Positions 8,635 through 17,700 are shown, numbered from the stretch's first letter. The stretch: DNA of 64,000 nucleotides from Candidatus Poribacteria bacterium (GCA_009841255.1 VXMD01000041.1:39282-103281), one strand, 5' to 3'. Notes: generated from the sequence alone by a model not told the origin. Numbers and translations are program-made.

Positions 8635-8665
8635 TATATTCGCAAACTTGAAAAGGAAAATAAAA

Positions 8666-10312
8666 ATGAAAGCGCGAAACCTGTTCTCAATACTAACCCT
8701 TGGTGTCCTTCTATCTGGATACCTAAGCCTGTTTGGCGAAGAGGTCGAGCAGACACCACCTGACCCTGTAGAACTCACTTTCGATCAGTATGAAGTCGTT
8801 ATTGGTGCAGCGAAACGCCAGACCGTTCTGACAGGATTTCTTCTCAATGGCGATTTCGCGGAACTTGCTGTGGTGCACATCGATGAGAACGGTAACCGCC
8901 GTTTGCGCATCTACGCGTTCGATGATAACACTTGGGCATCGAAACTCGACACAACGCTACGTCCCGAGGTGTTGTTCGTCGATATAGCAAATATTGACGG
9001 GCAGGACCGATTGATTGCATACGAACACAACCGCCTGAACTGGTTTGATCCCGAATCGGCGACGGAACGCCTGCTGGTGCCGGTTACTTCAAACTTCAAG
9101 CCGCCGCGCAAAGGCGAAATCCCGCATGTAGACATCACTCAGGACGTGAACGCCGACAATCGCGACGACCTGGTAGTGCCTGACTTAGATGGCTTCTGGG
9201 TGTTCATCCAGATGCGCGACGGCACGTTCGCCGATCCAGTGAAACTCGGTCCGTCTACTGAGATGAAGAGGATCCTTGGAGCCGACGGGTATCGATACGA
9301 TCCTTGGTCTCAGAGCCGTATCTATGAGATCGATTACGACAGAGACGGTCTCACCGACCTGGCATTCTGGAACGAGGACCATTTCGAGGTACATCTCCAA
9401 GATGAGCGCGGGCTGTTTGCACCGAAGGCTAAGACCTTCATGACCGAGGTCGCATTTGACTCGGACCGACTCTCCTCACTCATTACAGGAAACATGACCG
9501 GAAAGGTACTCCACTCGTTGGCAGACCTGAACGACGACGGCATCGCCGACCTGATAGTTTTCAAACTTTCGGGCCGGGACATCCCCAGCAAGCATTCCAG
9601 TTACGAGGTCCATTTCGGTGCGCCAACACCGGAGGGTGGCATCGTGTTCTCACAGGAGGCTGACCTCGCCTTCCAATCGAACGGAAAAATCCAACTTGGG
9701 ATGGACCGGCACGACTTCAATCGTGATGGTCAGGTCGCCTTAATGATAACAACTATCGATCTTGAGTTCCTCAAGGGCAGCCTCTGGAAGAGCGTTAAGG
9801 GATTCATGGGTGACGATGTCTGGCTGGGTCTCGAATTCTACCGAATGGAACAAGGTCGTTACTCCGACACACCCAACACCATTCGCAAAATAGCGTTGGA
9901 CGGTGTGCCCAGCCACCGAGAGCCGGGATGGGTACCACTGGGGGTCGTGCTTCGAGGCGCGACACACGAGAAACGGAACGCCCAAAAAAACTATCCACGA
10001 GCGTTCAACACAACCTTGCGCATTGGGGATGTGACCGGCAACGGTCGCTCAGATCTGCTCATCGGGGATCACCCTCGGATTATGGATGTTTTTGTAGGCG
10101 TGTCGGGACCTGAAATGTTCATCCAGCACCCTCAGGAAGTGAAGGTCGCCATTCCCAACGATGAGGAATATACCTGGTTAGTGGATCTCAATAGGGACGG
10201 CGTCCAAGATATCCTGATGCATCACCCATTCACGCTACGAGACGCCCACGGAGCACCGATACAACCTCTGGGAACCGAACCCCACCGTGTGACGATGTTG
10301 ATTGCGCGATAA
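8666..10312 (+). CDS. Exported FG-GAP/VCBS-like repeat protein (paralogue 1)
   Basis: 548 residues from the ATG at 8666, which is preferred over TTG 8648 because AAAAGGAAAA sits just before it and a signal peptide follows directly. Several repeats carry Asp-rich calcium-binding loops of the FG-GAP/VCBS integrin-propeller type: 'DVNADNRDDLVVPDLDG', 'DYDRDGLTDLAFW', 'DLNDDGIADLIVF', 'DFNRDGQVALMI', 'DVTGNGRSDLLIGD', 'DLNRDGVQDILM'. The fold is a beta-propeller displayed outside the cytoplasm. The signal region reads 'GVLLSGYLS'; the paralogue at 10444 has a lipobox Cys in place of this Tyr, so this copy should not be lipidated. The gene sits behind a TetR operator box and is co-oriented with its paralogue. 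Confidence 0.8.
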   Translation: MKARNLFSILTLGVLLSGYLSLFGEEVEQTPPDPVELTFDQYEVVIGAAKRQTVLTGFLLNGDFAELAVVHIDENGNRRLRIYAFDDNTWASKLDTTLRPEVLFVDIANIDGQDRLIAYEHNRLNWFDPESATERLLVPVTSNFKPPRKGEIPHVDITQDVNADNRDDLVVPDLDGFWVFIQMRDGTFADPVKLGPSTEMKRILGADGYRYDPWSQSRIYEIDYDRDGLTDLAFWNEDHFEVHLQDERGLFAPKAKTFMTEVAFDSDRLSSLITGNMTGKVLHSLADLNDDGIADLIVFKLSGRDIPSKHSSYEVHFGAPTPEGGIVFSQEADLAFQSNGKIQLGMDRHDFNRDGQVALMITTIDLEFLKGSLWKSVKGFMGDDVWLGLEFYRMEQGRYSDTPNTIRKIALDGVPSHREPGWVPLGVVLRGATHEKRNAQKNYPRAFNTTLRIGDVTGNGRSDLLIGDHPRIMDVFVGVSGPEMFIQHPQEVKVAIPNDEEYTWLVDLNRDGVQDILMHHPFTLRDAHGAPIQPLGTEPHRVTMLIAR

Positions 10313-10328
10313 ACGCAAAGAAGAAAAT

Positions 10329-10368
10329 ATTGTCCCGCAGGTTTCCCACACGCGGCTTGCCTACGCCC
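10329..10368 (+). repeat. GCAAGCC-type palindromic repeat, intergenic copy
   Basis: Starts ATTGTCCCGCA and continues through CCCACACGCGGCTTGC. This is a slightly diverged copy of the element found inside genes at 10741, 31445, 31820 and 57996. Here it lies between the two FG-GAP genes. Confidence 0.55.
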
Positions 10369-10373
10369 AATTC

Positions 10374-10416
10374 TTCGCCTATAAATTAACACTGTAAACT
10401 TATTTATCTATGTTAA
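10374..10416 (+). promoter_or_regulatory. TetR-type operator/promoter box (copy 2)
   Basis: Same 43-base block as 8592-8634 with a single G to A change. It holds the core TTAACACTGTAAA (10386-10398), the -35 TTAACA (10386-10391) and the -10 TATGTT (10409-10414) 17 bases apart. The start codon region of the second FG-GAP gene follows at 10444. Confidence 0.65.
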
Positions 10417-10443
10417 CAAATGGAAATCCAAAGGAGGATAAAA

Positions 10444-12111
10444 ATGAAAAAGCGAAACCCATCTCATAAACGCTTTCTTTCTGAAAAACTGAACTCGGTC
10501 GCCGAGCACATAAGTCCTTATCGACGAAGCCTGTTCACCATACTGATTTTTGGAGTCCTCCTGTCGGGCTGTTCAGGTCTATCCAGCCAAGCGGTCGACC
10601 CGATGAGGTCTATCCCTTCGGAACTGACGTTCGAGCCGTACGAGATCGTTACTGGCACAGCGAAACACCAAACCGTTTTGACAGGGTTTCTGCTCGGTAG
10701 TCCTATCGCAGAACTTGTTGTGGTGAGCGTTGATGAAAACATTGTCCCGCAAGCCCACACGCGGCCTGCGTACGCACACTTACACATCTATGCGTTCAGC
10801 GACAGGACATGGATGCCGAGACATCATATAAGACTGCGTCCCGAAGTTTTGCTCGTTGATGTTGCCAACATCGGCGGGCGCGACCGCCTAATCACGTACG
10901 AGTCGGGTCAACTAAATTGGTTCGATCCTGAATCCGCGACGGAACATGTACTGGTGACAGTTCCTTCCATGGTGCCACCTCCCCACACCAATATCCCTCA
11001 CGTAGACCTGACTCACGACGTGAACGGCGATGATCGTGAGGATCTGGTAATACCGGATTCTGACGGCTTCTGGGTGTTCGTTCAGACGGAGAATGATGGT
11101 TTCACAGATCCGCTAAAACTCGGTCCGTCCACCACGGTAAATAGAATCTACCATCCGGATGAATATCGACACACGCCATGGAATAAGAGTCGTATCCACG
11201 AGATGGATTACAACCGAGATGGACGAAATGACCTGGTGTTCTGGAACACAGACCGCTTTGAAGTTCATCATCAAGACGAACACGGAGGCTTTGCTTCGGT
11301 AGCGACAACCTTCACGACCCAAGTGGCGTTTGACACCGATGATCTCGCTTCGCTTGCCGCGCCACATGGGGTTCGCCACAGGCTTAGAGATCACAATCCT
11401 ACCGGAAACCTGACGGGAAGGGTGCTGCACTCGCTAACCGATATGAATAACGATGGCATCGTCGATCTCGCGATCTTCTCACTGTTGGGCGGGAGTTTGT
11501 GGCACATGCACTCCAGCTACGAGGTGCATCTCGGCACGCCGACACCTGATGGAGGCATTGCATTCTCGCCCGACGTTAGCACTGCTATTCACGCAGAGGG
11601 TATCCCGTTCGGAATGGGGCAGTACGACTTTGACCGGGACGGACAGATTGATGTGATGTTCACAACCCTCAAACTCGGTGTTTTTAGGGTTATCGGCATA
11701 CTCATCGACGGAATTCTGAGCGGTTCTGTGTCGCGGGATCTCGAGATTTACCGTATGAAAGACGGCATCTACCCTAAAAAGCCGAATGCCACCCGTAAAA
11801 TCGAGGTGTATCCACGCAGCGAGTCAGGGGAAAAAGCCGCGACCTTCCCGTCATTGCTGATTGGGGATGTCAACGGTGACAAATATTTGGACCTGTTGGT
11901 GCAGAAGGAGTGGAAAGAGCTTCGCGTCTTTCTCGGCGTGCCCGGACCAAACCTGTTCACCCGAAAGCCTAAAAAAGTGGCAGTAACCGTTCCCAACAAC
12001 GAAAAACATACGTGGCTGGTTGATCTTAACAAAGACGACAAGCAGGATATTCTCATGTATCATCCCGATACAACTGATTCACACCGAGTAACACTACTGA
12101 TCGCTCACTAA
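10444..12111 (+). CDS. FG-GAP/VCBS-like repeat lipoprotein (paralogue 2)
   Basis: 555 residues from ATG 10444, chosen over ATG 10420 because AAAGGAGG lies seven bases before it. The lipobox is 'FGVLLSGC' (Cys at about residue 40), after an unusually long, basic N region, so export and lipid anchoring are expected. The body aligns along its length with the gene at 8666 and has the same Asp loops: 'DVNGDDREDLVIPDSDG', 'DYNRDGRNDLVFW', 'DMNNDGIVDLAIF', 'DFDRDGQIDVMF', 'DVNGDKYLDLLVQ', 'DLNKDDKQDILM'. An extra stretch of about nine residues ('IVPQAHTRPAYAH' region) absent from the paralogue is encoded by the palindromic repeat at 10741-10775. The same TetR operator box precedes both genes. Function beyond a surface propeller is unknown. 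Confidence 0.8.
   Translation: MKKRNPSHKRFLSEKLNSVAEHISPYRRSLFTILIFGVLLSGCSGLSSQAVDPMRSIPSELTFEPYEIVTGTAKHQTVLTGFLLGSPIAELVVVSVDENIVPQAHTRPAYAHLHIYAFSDRTWMPRHHIRLRPEVLLVDVANIGGRDRLITYESGQLNWFDPESATEHVLVTVPSMVPPPHTNIPHVDLTHDVNGDDREDLVIPDSDGFWVFVQTENDGFTDPLKLGPSTTVNRIYHPDEYRHTPWNKSRIHEMDYNRDGRNDLVFWNTDRFEVHHQDEHGGFASVATTFTTQVAFDTDDLASLAAPHGVRHRLRDHNPTGNLTGRVLHSLTDMNNDGIVDLAIFSLLGGSLWHMHSSYEVHLGTPTPDGGIAFSPDVSTAIHAEGIPFGMGQYDFDRDGQIDVMFTTLKLGVFRVIGILIDGILSGSVSRDLEIYRMKDGIYPKKPNATRKIEVYPRSESGEKAATFPSLLIGDVNGDKYLDLLVQKEWKELRVFLGVPGPNLFTRKPKKVAVTVPNNEKHTWLVDLNKDDKQDILMYHPDTTDSHRVTLLIAH
10741..10775 (+). repeat. GCAAGCC-type palindromic repeat inside a reading frame
   Basis: ATTGTCCCGCAAGCCCACAC then GCGGCCTGCGT; the stem is GCAAGCC/GGCTTGC with one change. 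It adds residues to paralogue 2 that paralogue 1 lacks, without breaking the frame. Confidence 0.65.
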
Positions 12112-12129
12112 ACAAAAAGGAGAAAAACA

Positions 12130-12642
12130 ATGACACGCCCAATTTTTTTCATGTTTTGCATATTTTTCGGATTAACCCTCAGTCTCTCAGCGCAGGCAGA
12201 GGGAACGGACCTTACCAAAGACTTTGGCATTGGACTTCAAGGCGCAACGTCTGAATTTGGTGGAATCAGTTTTCGGTATAATGGATTCGCACCCGTATAC
12301 CTTCAAACGGTTGGACGTTTTATTCTCAACGAGGGGAATAGCGATCACATGTTAGGCGCCGGTGTTTCGTATGCCATATTCGAGCATCAAAGTAGGTGGC
12401 ACGCATCTCGACTCTACTTCACTTTAGAGGGTACTTGGCGATACAAAAAAGAGCAGGAACTCCTTACCACGACATTAGGCGGTGGGCTCGCTTTTGGAGG
12501 CGAACTTGTGTTTTCACTCGGTGGGATCCCGCTCGGCTTGAATGTAGAAGTCGGTCAAGGATTCGGCAGGGAAAAAACGGATTCACAATCTAAAGGTATC
12601 GCTGGTGTTTACGTAGGAATGGGTATACATGCCTATTTCTAA
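12130..12642 (+). CDS. Small outer-membrane beta-barrel candidate
   Basis: 170 residues with a clear signal peptide ('FFMFCIFFGLTLSLSAQAEG', cleavage after Ala-Gln-Ala about residue 23). The mature part alternates hydrophobic and polar residues in short strands rich in Gly, and ends '...VGMGIHAYF' with a terminal aromatic residue, as porin-like and OmpW/OmpX-size barrels do. An SD (AAAAGGAG) lies eight bases before the ATG, 18 bases after the FG-GAP lipoprotein stop, so it is probably in the same transcript and the same TetR regulon. No family assigned. It could instead be a soluble periplasmic beta protein. Confidence 0.6.
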   Translation: MTRPIFFMFCIFFGLTLSLSAQAEGTDLTKDFGIGLQGATSEFGGISFRYNGFAPVYLQTVGRFILNEGNSDHMLGAGVSYAIFEHQSRWHASRLYFTLEGTWRYKKEQELLTTTLGGGLAFGGELVFSLGGIPLGLNVEVGQGFGREKTDSQSKGIAGVYVGMGIHAYF

Positions 12643-12710
12643 ACTGATTGCTGATACTGAATGCTTCTGGAAGAAATAGGGATTTCTATAGTAGAAAGAG
12701 AGCTTCTCGT

Positions 12711-12718
12711 GATATAAT
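12711..12718 (+). promoter_or_regulatory. Extended -10 candidate
   Basis: TGATATAAT ending at 12718 gives a consensus TATAAT with TGn, 93 bases before the DUF4405 start. No good -35 is seen 17 bases upstream. Confidence 0.35.
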
Positions 12719-12810
12719 GAGATAAGCAAATCTTTTCCCTTAACTTCTATCCCGTTAGTTCGAATTCACGTTATTTTTAGATCTCTCTACCGATTAGGAT
12801 TGGAGGAAGC

Positions 12811-13299
12811 ATGCAAGGTTTAAACATCCGACGATGGTCGACCCCACTCATAATAGGTGCAGGTATCTTTGTTGCGATTACGGGTCTCTTCATGTTCTTC
12901 ATCGCAGAAAATCCTGTCAAATTCGCACATGAACTCGTTGGGATTACGTTCTCCGTTGCTATTGTTCTGCATATTCTGAGCAATTGGCGACCCTTCAAGA
13001 GGTATTTCTCGCAACGCGGTGCTATCAGTATCATAGCACTTGCTTGGTTAGTCGGTATCAGTTTGGTCACGACATCGGTCCTTCGGGACAACGAAGAACC
13101 TGAGGAACTCATCGTTAATCACATCGAGCAGACTCCTATTGTCCTGCTTGCACCCGTCGTTGGCATGGACGTGAGCGAACTTGTCGATCAACTCAGCGAC
13201 GACGGTTTTGCTGTTGACAACCCTGAGATGTCTATTGAGCAACTGGCACATCAACACAATGCAGACACCGATGACATCCTTCTCTCTGTATTTCGCTAA
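12811..13299 (+). CDS. DUF4405-like cytochrome-b-type membrane protein
   Basis: 162 residues. The N-terminal half carries three membrane helices (about 10-32, 40-60, 75-95) with 'RRWSTPLIIGAGIFVAITG', 'AHELVGITFSVAIVLHILSNW' and 'FKRYF', which match DUF4405, a short relative of the cytochrome b561/HupC group. The His in 'AHE' and 'LHI' could be haem ligands. The C-terminal 60 residues are acidic and soluble ('VSELVDQLSDDGFAVDNPEMS') and would sit outside the membrane. SD TGGAGGAAG precedes ATG 12811. Role probably in membrane redox; partner unknown. Confidence 0.7.
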   Translation: MQGLNIRRWSTPLIIGAGIFVAITGLFMFFIAENPVKFAHELVGITFSVAIVLHILSNWRPFKRYFSQRGAISIIALAWLVGISLVTTSVLRDNEEPEELIVNHIEQTPIVLLAPVVGMDVSELVDQLSDDGFAVDNPEMSIEQLAHQHNADTDDILLSVFR

Positions 13300-13343
13300 C
13301 GAATACACTCTTACAGTTGGCACAAAAACAATTCACGGAGCCT

Positions 13344-13448
13344 ATGTCGGAACAAAGACTTCCGCAGAGAAATAATTATGGACTGGAGGTTTCACGGCGG
13401 CGCACACAGGCGATGTTGGATGCGTTTGACCGGCAGTTCCCTGAATAG
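13344..13448 (+). CDS. Possible 34-residue protein
   Basis: ATG 13344 with GGAG three bases before it opens a short frame ending at TAG 13448. The product is charged and could form one amphipathic helix ('SRRRTQAMLDAFDRQFPE'). It lies between the DUF4405 gene and the convergent PhyH gene. No family is recognised and the SD spacing is short, so this may be chance. Confidence 0.25.
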   Translation: MSEQRLPQRNNYGLEVSRRRTQAMLDAFDRQFPE

Positions 13449-13466
13449 CGTCGGATTCACATCCAT

Positions 13467-14357
13467 TCAATCCAATTTACGATGCCTTGCCTCCCACTCT
13501 TCCCACGTCGGTTTACGACCTTCGGTGAGCACAACCAGTGGCACCCGACCACCCCTCAGAGCCTTGGTTTTCACGAAGTCAGCGGCTTCCCGCGCTTCGG
13601 CAGTCAAGTCCGCTCGGTCAGGCGTGGGAAAGTAGCGGAAGTCGATGCTCCAACGGGATCTCTGCGTTGTGTTCACTTTGCTGGTATGCACACAAAGGTT
13701 CGACATGAACAACGCACCACCAGGCTTCAGAGGAATAGGCACAGGCGTGCCACGCGCCTCGACATCATCCTCCATCCGGACGTTTGAATCCGTTCCCCGT
13801 GCGCCGTCCAGCAAACCCCAACGGTGACTCCCGGGGATGACCCAGCAACATCCATTCTCGACCGTTGCTTCGACCAAGGGCACCCATACCGTAACCATGT
13901 GGAGACCACCTGTATGCTTCTCTTTCTTACCGATCGTCGACTGGTCCAAATACTGACTGTCTTGGTGCCACGGAAACGAGGTAATCACGCTGCCGGGAAG
14001 CTTTGTCCGTAACGCAGGCGTCCCGATATTCGAGACTTCAGGACCTAAAAGAAGACGTAGCACGTCCAGAACACCGGGGAGGTTGTAGAGATCGTAAAAC
14101 TTACGTCCATACATACCGAAAGACCAGTTGCGAGGCAATATATCCAATTCTTCGCAGATCGCCGCATAACGCCGCTCAAAGGATTCGTCTTCATAGCGCG
14201 ACGACAGCTTCCCTTCACTATACAACTCACGGCTATACGCCTCAACCTTCGCCTTGATGAAGTCGCGCATCGGCTCTAAATCCCCGTCATCAATAAGGTC
14301 TCTGACCACAACGTAACCATCACGTTCATAAGCGGTCTTAATTTCCTGATCTGCCAT
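13467..14357 (-). CDS. Phytanoyl-CoA dioxygenase (PhyH) family oxygenase
   Basis: 296 residues. It opens 'AYERDGYVVVRDLID' like other PhyH proteins. The iron site is His-x-Asp in 'FPWHQDSQ' (about 130-132) with the distal His in 'LCVHTSKVN' (about 222); the Arg in 'RSRWSIDFRY' is the likely 2-oxoglutarate ligand. 'GGLHMVTVWVPLVEATVENGC' is the conserved core strand. SD AAGGAGA lies before ATG 14357. It is divergent from the racemase-like gene at 14523, with about 165 bases between the two starts. This suggests joint regulation and perhaps a shared catabolic route, but the substrate is not evident. Confidence 0.85.
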   Translation of the reverse strand: MADQEIKTAYERDGYVVVRDLIDDGDLEPMRDFIKAKVEAYSRELYSEGKLSSRYEDESFERRYAAICEELDILPRNWSFGMYGRKFYDLYNLPGVLDVLRLLLGPEVSNIGTPALRTKLPGSVITSFPWHQDSQYLDQSTIGKKEKHTGGLHMVTVWVPLVEATVENGCCWVIPGSHRWGLLDGARGTDSNVRMEDDVEARGTPVPIPLKPGGALFMSNLCVHTSKVNTTQRSRWSIDFRYFPTPDRADLTAEAREAADFVKTKALRGGRVPLVVLTEGRKPTWEEWEARHRKLD

Positions 14358-14428
14358 TAGTCAATCTCCTTAAAGTTCAACGTCACGCTCTCTAACCGCA
14401 AGGAACAATTAAAAACTTTCCGTCGCTG

Positions 14429-14457
14429 TTGCACAATCTCAAAGGATATGCTATCAT
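14429..14457 (+). promoter_or_regulatory. Candidate sigma-70 promoter
   Basis: TTGCAC (14429-14434), 17 bases, TATCAT (14452-14457) with TGC extension, 65 bases before the enolase-superfamily gene at 14523. Confidence 0.5.
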
Positions 14458-14522
14458 GAATGCACATCAGACGCAATACTTATCAGTCATTTTAATCGAT
14501 TTCATACACGAAGGGAACAAAA

Positions 14523-15656
14523 ATGAAAATTACCGATTTAAAAGCGATGACGCTCAAGGGATACAAACAGTGGAATTACGTCCAGATTGAAACCGATAAC
14601 GGGTTGACAGGAATAGGCGAGGCGCATCCTGGGGCAGGAATCGCTGAGATTATCCTACAATTTAAGAACACACTCGTCGGTGCAGATCCAAGAAATATAG
14701 AACCCCTCTACCACCGAATGATTGGTGCGGCGAGCAACCGATACGCAATGGGTTTATCGGCTATCGGTGGGATCGAAACAGCACTGTGGGATATACTCGG
14801 AAAAAGCCTGGGGGTACCGGTCTATCGACTGTTAGGTGGAAAGTATCGGGACCGTATCCGACTCTATGCCGATGTCGGACACGGAAAAGGCAACACGCCT
14901 GAAGGCTGGGCACAGCGAGCCAAAGAAGGTGTTTCGGACGGCTATCAAGCGATCAAATTCGACATCGATAACTCCGCAAACGAACTCAAACAGGATGCGG
15001 TTAATCGGGAACTCAGTACAGCGGAGTTACAAAAAATGACCTCCTTAGTCGCCGCCGCACGCGAAGCCGCTGGTGATGGAATCGACATTAGCATCGACTG
15101 TCATAGTCTATTCAGCACCCATTCAGCGATGAAACTTGCCGAACGCTTAGAGCCGTTCGATCTAATGTTCTTGGAAGATCCGGTGCCGAACGATAACGTA
15201 GAAGCGATGGCGAAGGTGAGTGCCGCCACTTCTATTCCAATCTGTACCGGTGAGTTCCTGTTCCGGCGGGATGGTTTCAGAGAGTTGATCCAGTCACAAG
15301 CCTGCGATATGCTGCACGTCGATGTATCTGGAACGGGTGGGATACTTGAGGCGAAGAAAATTGCGGATCTGGCAGACCTCTACTACATTCCATTTGCGGC
15401 ACACAACATCACATCGCCAATCGGAATGACCGCAACGGCACACGTCTGCGCCGCTGTGCGGAATTTCATCGTTATGGAACTCCCATATCACGCCGATCAG
15501 GTTGAATGGCGATGGGATCTTGCAATTTCCAACGAACCGCTCATGCAAGATAACGTATTCATAGTGCCGGAACAACCCGGATTGGGTGTCGAGATCAACG
15601 CAGATGTCGCGAGGGAACATCTCATGCCCGGATCCGATCATTTCGGTGTGTCTTAA
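14523..15656 (+). CDS. Mandelate racemase/muconate lactonizing enzyme family protein
   Basis: 377 residues of the enolase superfamily. The N-terminal capping domain ('MKITDLKAMTLKGYKQWNYV', 'GLTGIGEAHPG') is followed by a TIM-like barrel. Metal ligands are Asp in 'ISIDCHS', Glu in 'FLEDPVP' and Glu in 'ICTGEFL'. A Lys in 'YQAIKFDI' and a His in 'FAAHNITSP' with the Asp of 'HVDVSGTGG' give the acid/base pair of the mandelate racemase subgroup. Such enzymes abstract an alpha proton from carboxylates, most often dehydrating sugar acids. Cytoplasmic. SD AAGGGAA precedes ATG 14523. Its neighbours (PhyH, DUF6785-like membrane protein) suggest uptake and breakdown of an organic acid or sugar acid. 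Confidence 0.85.
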   Translation: MKITDLKAMTLKGYKQWNYVQIETDNGLTGIGEAHPGAGIAEIILQFKNTLVGADPRNIEPLYHRMIGAASNRYAMGLSAIGGIETALWDILGKSLGVPVYRLLGGKYRDRIRLYADVGHGKGNTPEGWAQRAKEGVSDGYQAIKFDIDNSANELKQDAVNRELSTAELQKMTSLVAAAREAAGDGIDISIDCHSLFSTHSAMKLAERLEPFDLMFLEDPVPNDNVEAMAKVSAATSIPICTGEFLFRRDGFRELIQSQACDMLHVDVSGTGGILEAKKIADLADLYYIPFAAHNITSPIGMTATAHVCAAVRNFIVMELPYHADQVEWRWDLAISNEPLMQDNVFIVPEQPGLGVEINADVAREHLMPGSDHFGVS

Positions 15657-15756
15657 TTTTTCCATATTAACCCGTGTCATTGTCCGTCCCGAAGCAGGTC
15701 CTCACGAATTGGAGACGGCTTTACCACGGGCTCCGGCCGGAATCATCAGGCAAAAA

Positions 15757-17670
15757 TCACCCCGGTAAAGCCCCTTGGTAATTTACGCCGGTAAATATCC
15801 CGATGATCATCCAAATCCCCACAACACCAAATTCACCGATGATCAATCCCATAAACAGGGGTCGAAGCCTGCGATAGGATCCGATCCCGCCCGATTTCAG
15901 TGCCAAATACTTCAAAAACCAGCCAATACAAATACAGGACCAAAGGAAATAGGAGGAATAAACCGCACCCATCACATATCCAATCGGGTGAATGTGCCAC
16001 CACATAAATTGACGCTGCATAATCAGTAGGAATCCAGTGATCCCAGCTCCCAAAAGCATACTGTACGCCTCCCCCATTTTCGGGTCTTTCGGATACTGAA
16101 TCAGTGAAACGATATGGTTGAAGTATCTCGGCGATCCAACGAAGGGACCTCTTTGTAAATTCAAGCCACCTTTCTCATAAATCAAGGGCAGCGACGCCGC
16201 ATACGAGACACCGATAGCAACAACAATGGCAAGCACCATCACGCCGAGGATACTTCTCCGATTTAATCCGACCGGATCCGCCGCTTTGAAGCCGTGTAGC
16301 ACGCTCGGCATCAAAATACCGCCCCAGTCGCGCATCATTACCCGCTGGAACCCTAAAAGTGCTAAACTGTTGGCGTTGATAACCCTTGAGCCCGCAGTAA
16401 TCTCAAAGTATTCTACAGGATACATCGGTGCCTGAATCAGTAACATGCCGCCGTTAACGACCATCCACGACAGTGCTGTAGAAGCGATCAGAAACAGCGC
16501 AATAATACTACAAGCGACCCAAAACGACATCCCGGCGTAGACGCAGAGTCCCGCAAGCAACAGAAAACTAAGAATTGTCCCCAGCACCGCCCATCTATAC
16601 GGCAATACCTCATCCGAATCATCAATCGTTGTGGAGGCAGCGGATTCCAGAAACGTCCGTCTCAGGAGATCTTTGATATGGGACCGACTGTTAAGCAGGA
16701 AGGCAAGCACCATAACACAATATGCAGCCATTGTCTGTCCTCTGGCAGAAATCCACGGACTGATAGGGATAGCAAAGGCGTTGATGATAATGTACTGCAA
16801 CTTGAAGAATAGGAAGAAAAACCAGCAACTGAAAGACACGTCCATCGCCAGAAAGTAGGTGATACCGATAACAGAGAAATAGAGGAAGAACCGAAATTGG
16901 GGCCACCACCCCATTACAATCCACGGACGCTCCGTGAAGGGGGTGTATAAATCATACCGATTCGGAATGCGCGGGAGTGCGGGGAAATACTCGTGCAGTC
17001 CATTGAGTAGATGAAAGAAGGCGGCAATTCCAAATCCTACCCACATGAGCCGATTCTTGAACAAACTATTCAGACCAGCGTGCATCGAGGTTTGCTGGAC
17101 CATCTCCACAGGCACAGTAACGAGTGGAAAGATGAACCTTTCGCGCTCAACCCACTGTTTCCTTATCACAACGGAAACGCAGATCGTCAGTGCGTAGAGC
17201 AGTAAAATGAAAACTGTCCAAACAAGGAGCGGTTTTGCCCAGAGTAGCCACGGAACAATTGACTCTCCCTCATAGAAATCGATAACGGCATGCGCATCCC
17301 ACACAATTAGCCATTCAGGGAAGTGTGGATGCAACGTTTCTGCCCACTCGTTCTCAGGGGTAGCGAAATAGACCGGTGCCGCCAAATAGGGGAGTAAGTA
17401 TCCGACCATTCCTTTCGATGGAATCGCGGAACTGATGACCATCATCACCCAGACTGTCATCAGTTCATCCGGATTCAGCACCGCTCGAGGATATACCTTC
17501 TTCAGAATGGGATTGACAACGAAGGTGAGAAAAATCAGCGTAAACACTGTCCCCAAAGGAAAATGATTTCCGGCGATATCTGTTCCTTGGAGATAGTAGT
17601 CGTTATAGGGGGTAATTGCCGTCTGTATGATGACGAGTGCCAAACCGATCAGAATCGCTCTCACGCTCAT
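15757..17670 (-). CDS. Polytopic membrane protein, DUF6785/DUF6784-like
   Basis: 637 residues with about 14 hydrophobic segments spread over the whole length, for example 'ILIGLALVIIQTAITP', 'VFTLIFLTFVVNPIL', 'ELMTVWVMMVISSAIPS' and 'LLLAGLCVYAGMSFWVACSIIALFLI'. The opening with 'NPDELMTVWVMM' and the 'RERFIFPLVTVPVEM' segment recall the DUF6785/DUF6784 pair found in Planctomycetes and Poribacteria, which resemble oligopeptide-transporter-like proteins. A transport role is likely but unproven. The start is preceded by a shared leader (17671-17700) whose reverse strand reads GAACCGCAAGGAATAATTAA, providing the SD AAGGAA. Confidence 0.65.
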   Translation of the reverse strand: MSVRAILIGLALVIIQTAITPYNDYYLQGTDIAGNHFPLGTVFTLIFLTFVVNPILKKVYPRAVLNPDELMTVWVMMVISSAIPSKGMVGYLLPYLAAPVYFATPENEWAETLHPHFPEWLIVWDAHAVIDFYEGESIVPWLLWAKPLLVWTVFILLLYALTICVSVVIRKQWVERERFIFPLVTVPVEMVQQTSMHAGLNSLFKNRLMWVGFGIAAFFHLLNGLHEYFPALPRIPNRYDLYTPFTERPWIVMGWWPQFRFFLYFSVIGITYFLAMDVSFSCWFFFLFFKLQYIIINAFAIPISPWISARGQTMAAYCVMVLAFLLNSRSHIKDLLRRTFLESAASTTIDDSDEVLPYRWAVLGTILSFLLLAGLCVYAGMSFWVACSIIALFLIASTALSWMVVNGGMLLIQAPMYPVEYFEITAGSRVINANSLALLGFQRVMMRDWGGILMPSVLHGFKAADPVGLNRRSILGVMVLAIVVAIGVSYAASLPLIYEKGGLNLQRGPFVGSPRYFNHIVSLIQYPKDPKMGEAYSMLLGAGITGFLLIMQRQFMWWHIHPIGYVMGAVYSSYFLWSCICIGWFLKYLALKSGGIGSYRRLRPLFMGLIIGEFGVVGIWMIIGIFTGVNYQGALPG

Positions 17671-17700
17671 TTTTTAATTATTCCTTGCGGTTCGGTCAGG
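17671..17700 (-). repeat. Shared leader element with built-in SD
   Basis: On the minus strand it reads ACCGAACCGCAAGGAATA then ATTAAAAA and runs straight into the start codon at 17670. Near-identical DNA occurs at 29802-29826 (inside a coding start) and a shorter version before 34451. Confidence 0.5.
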
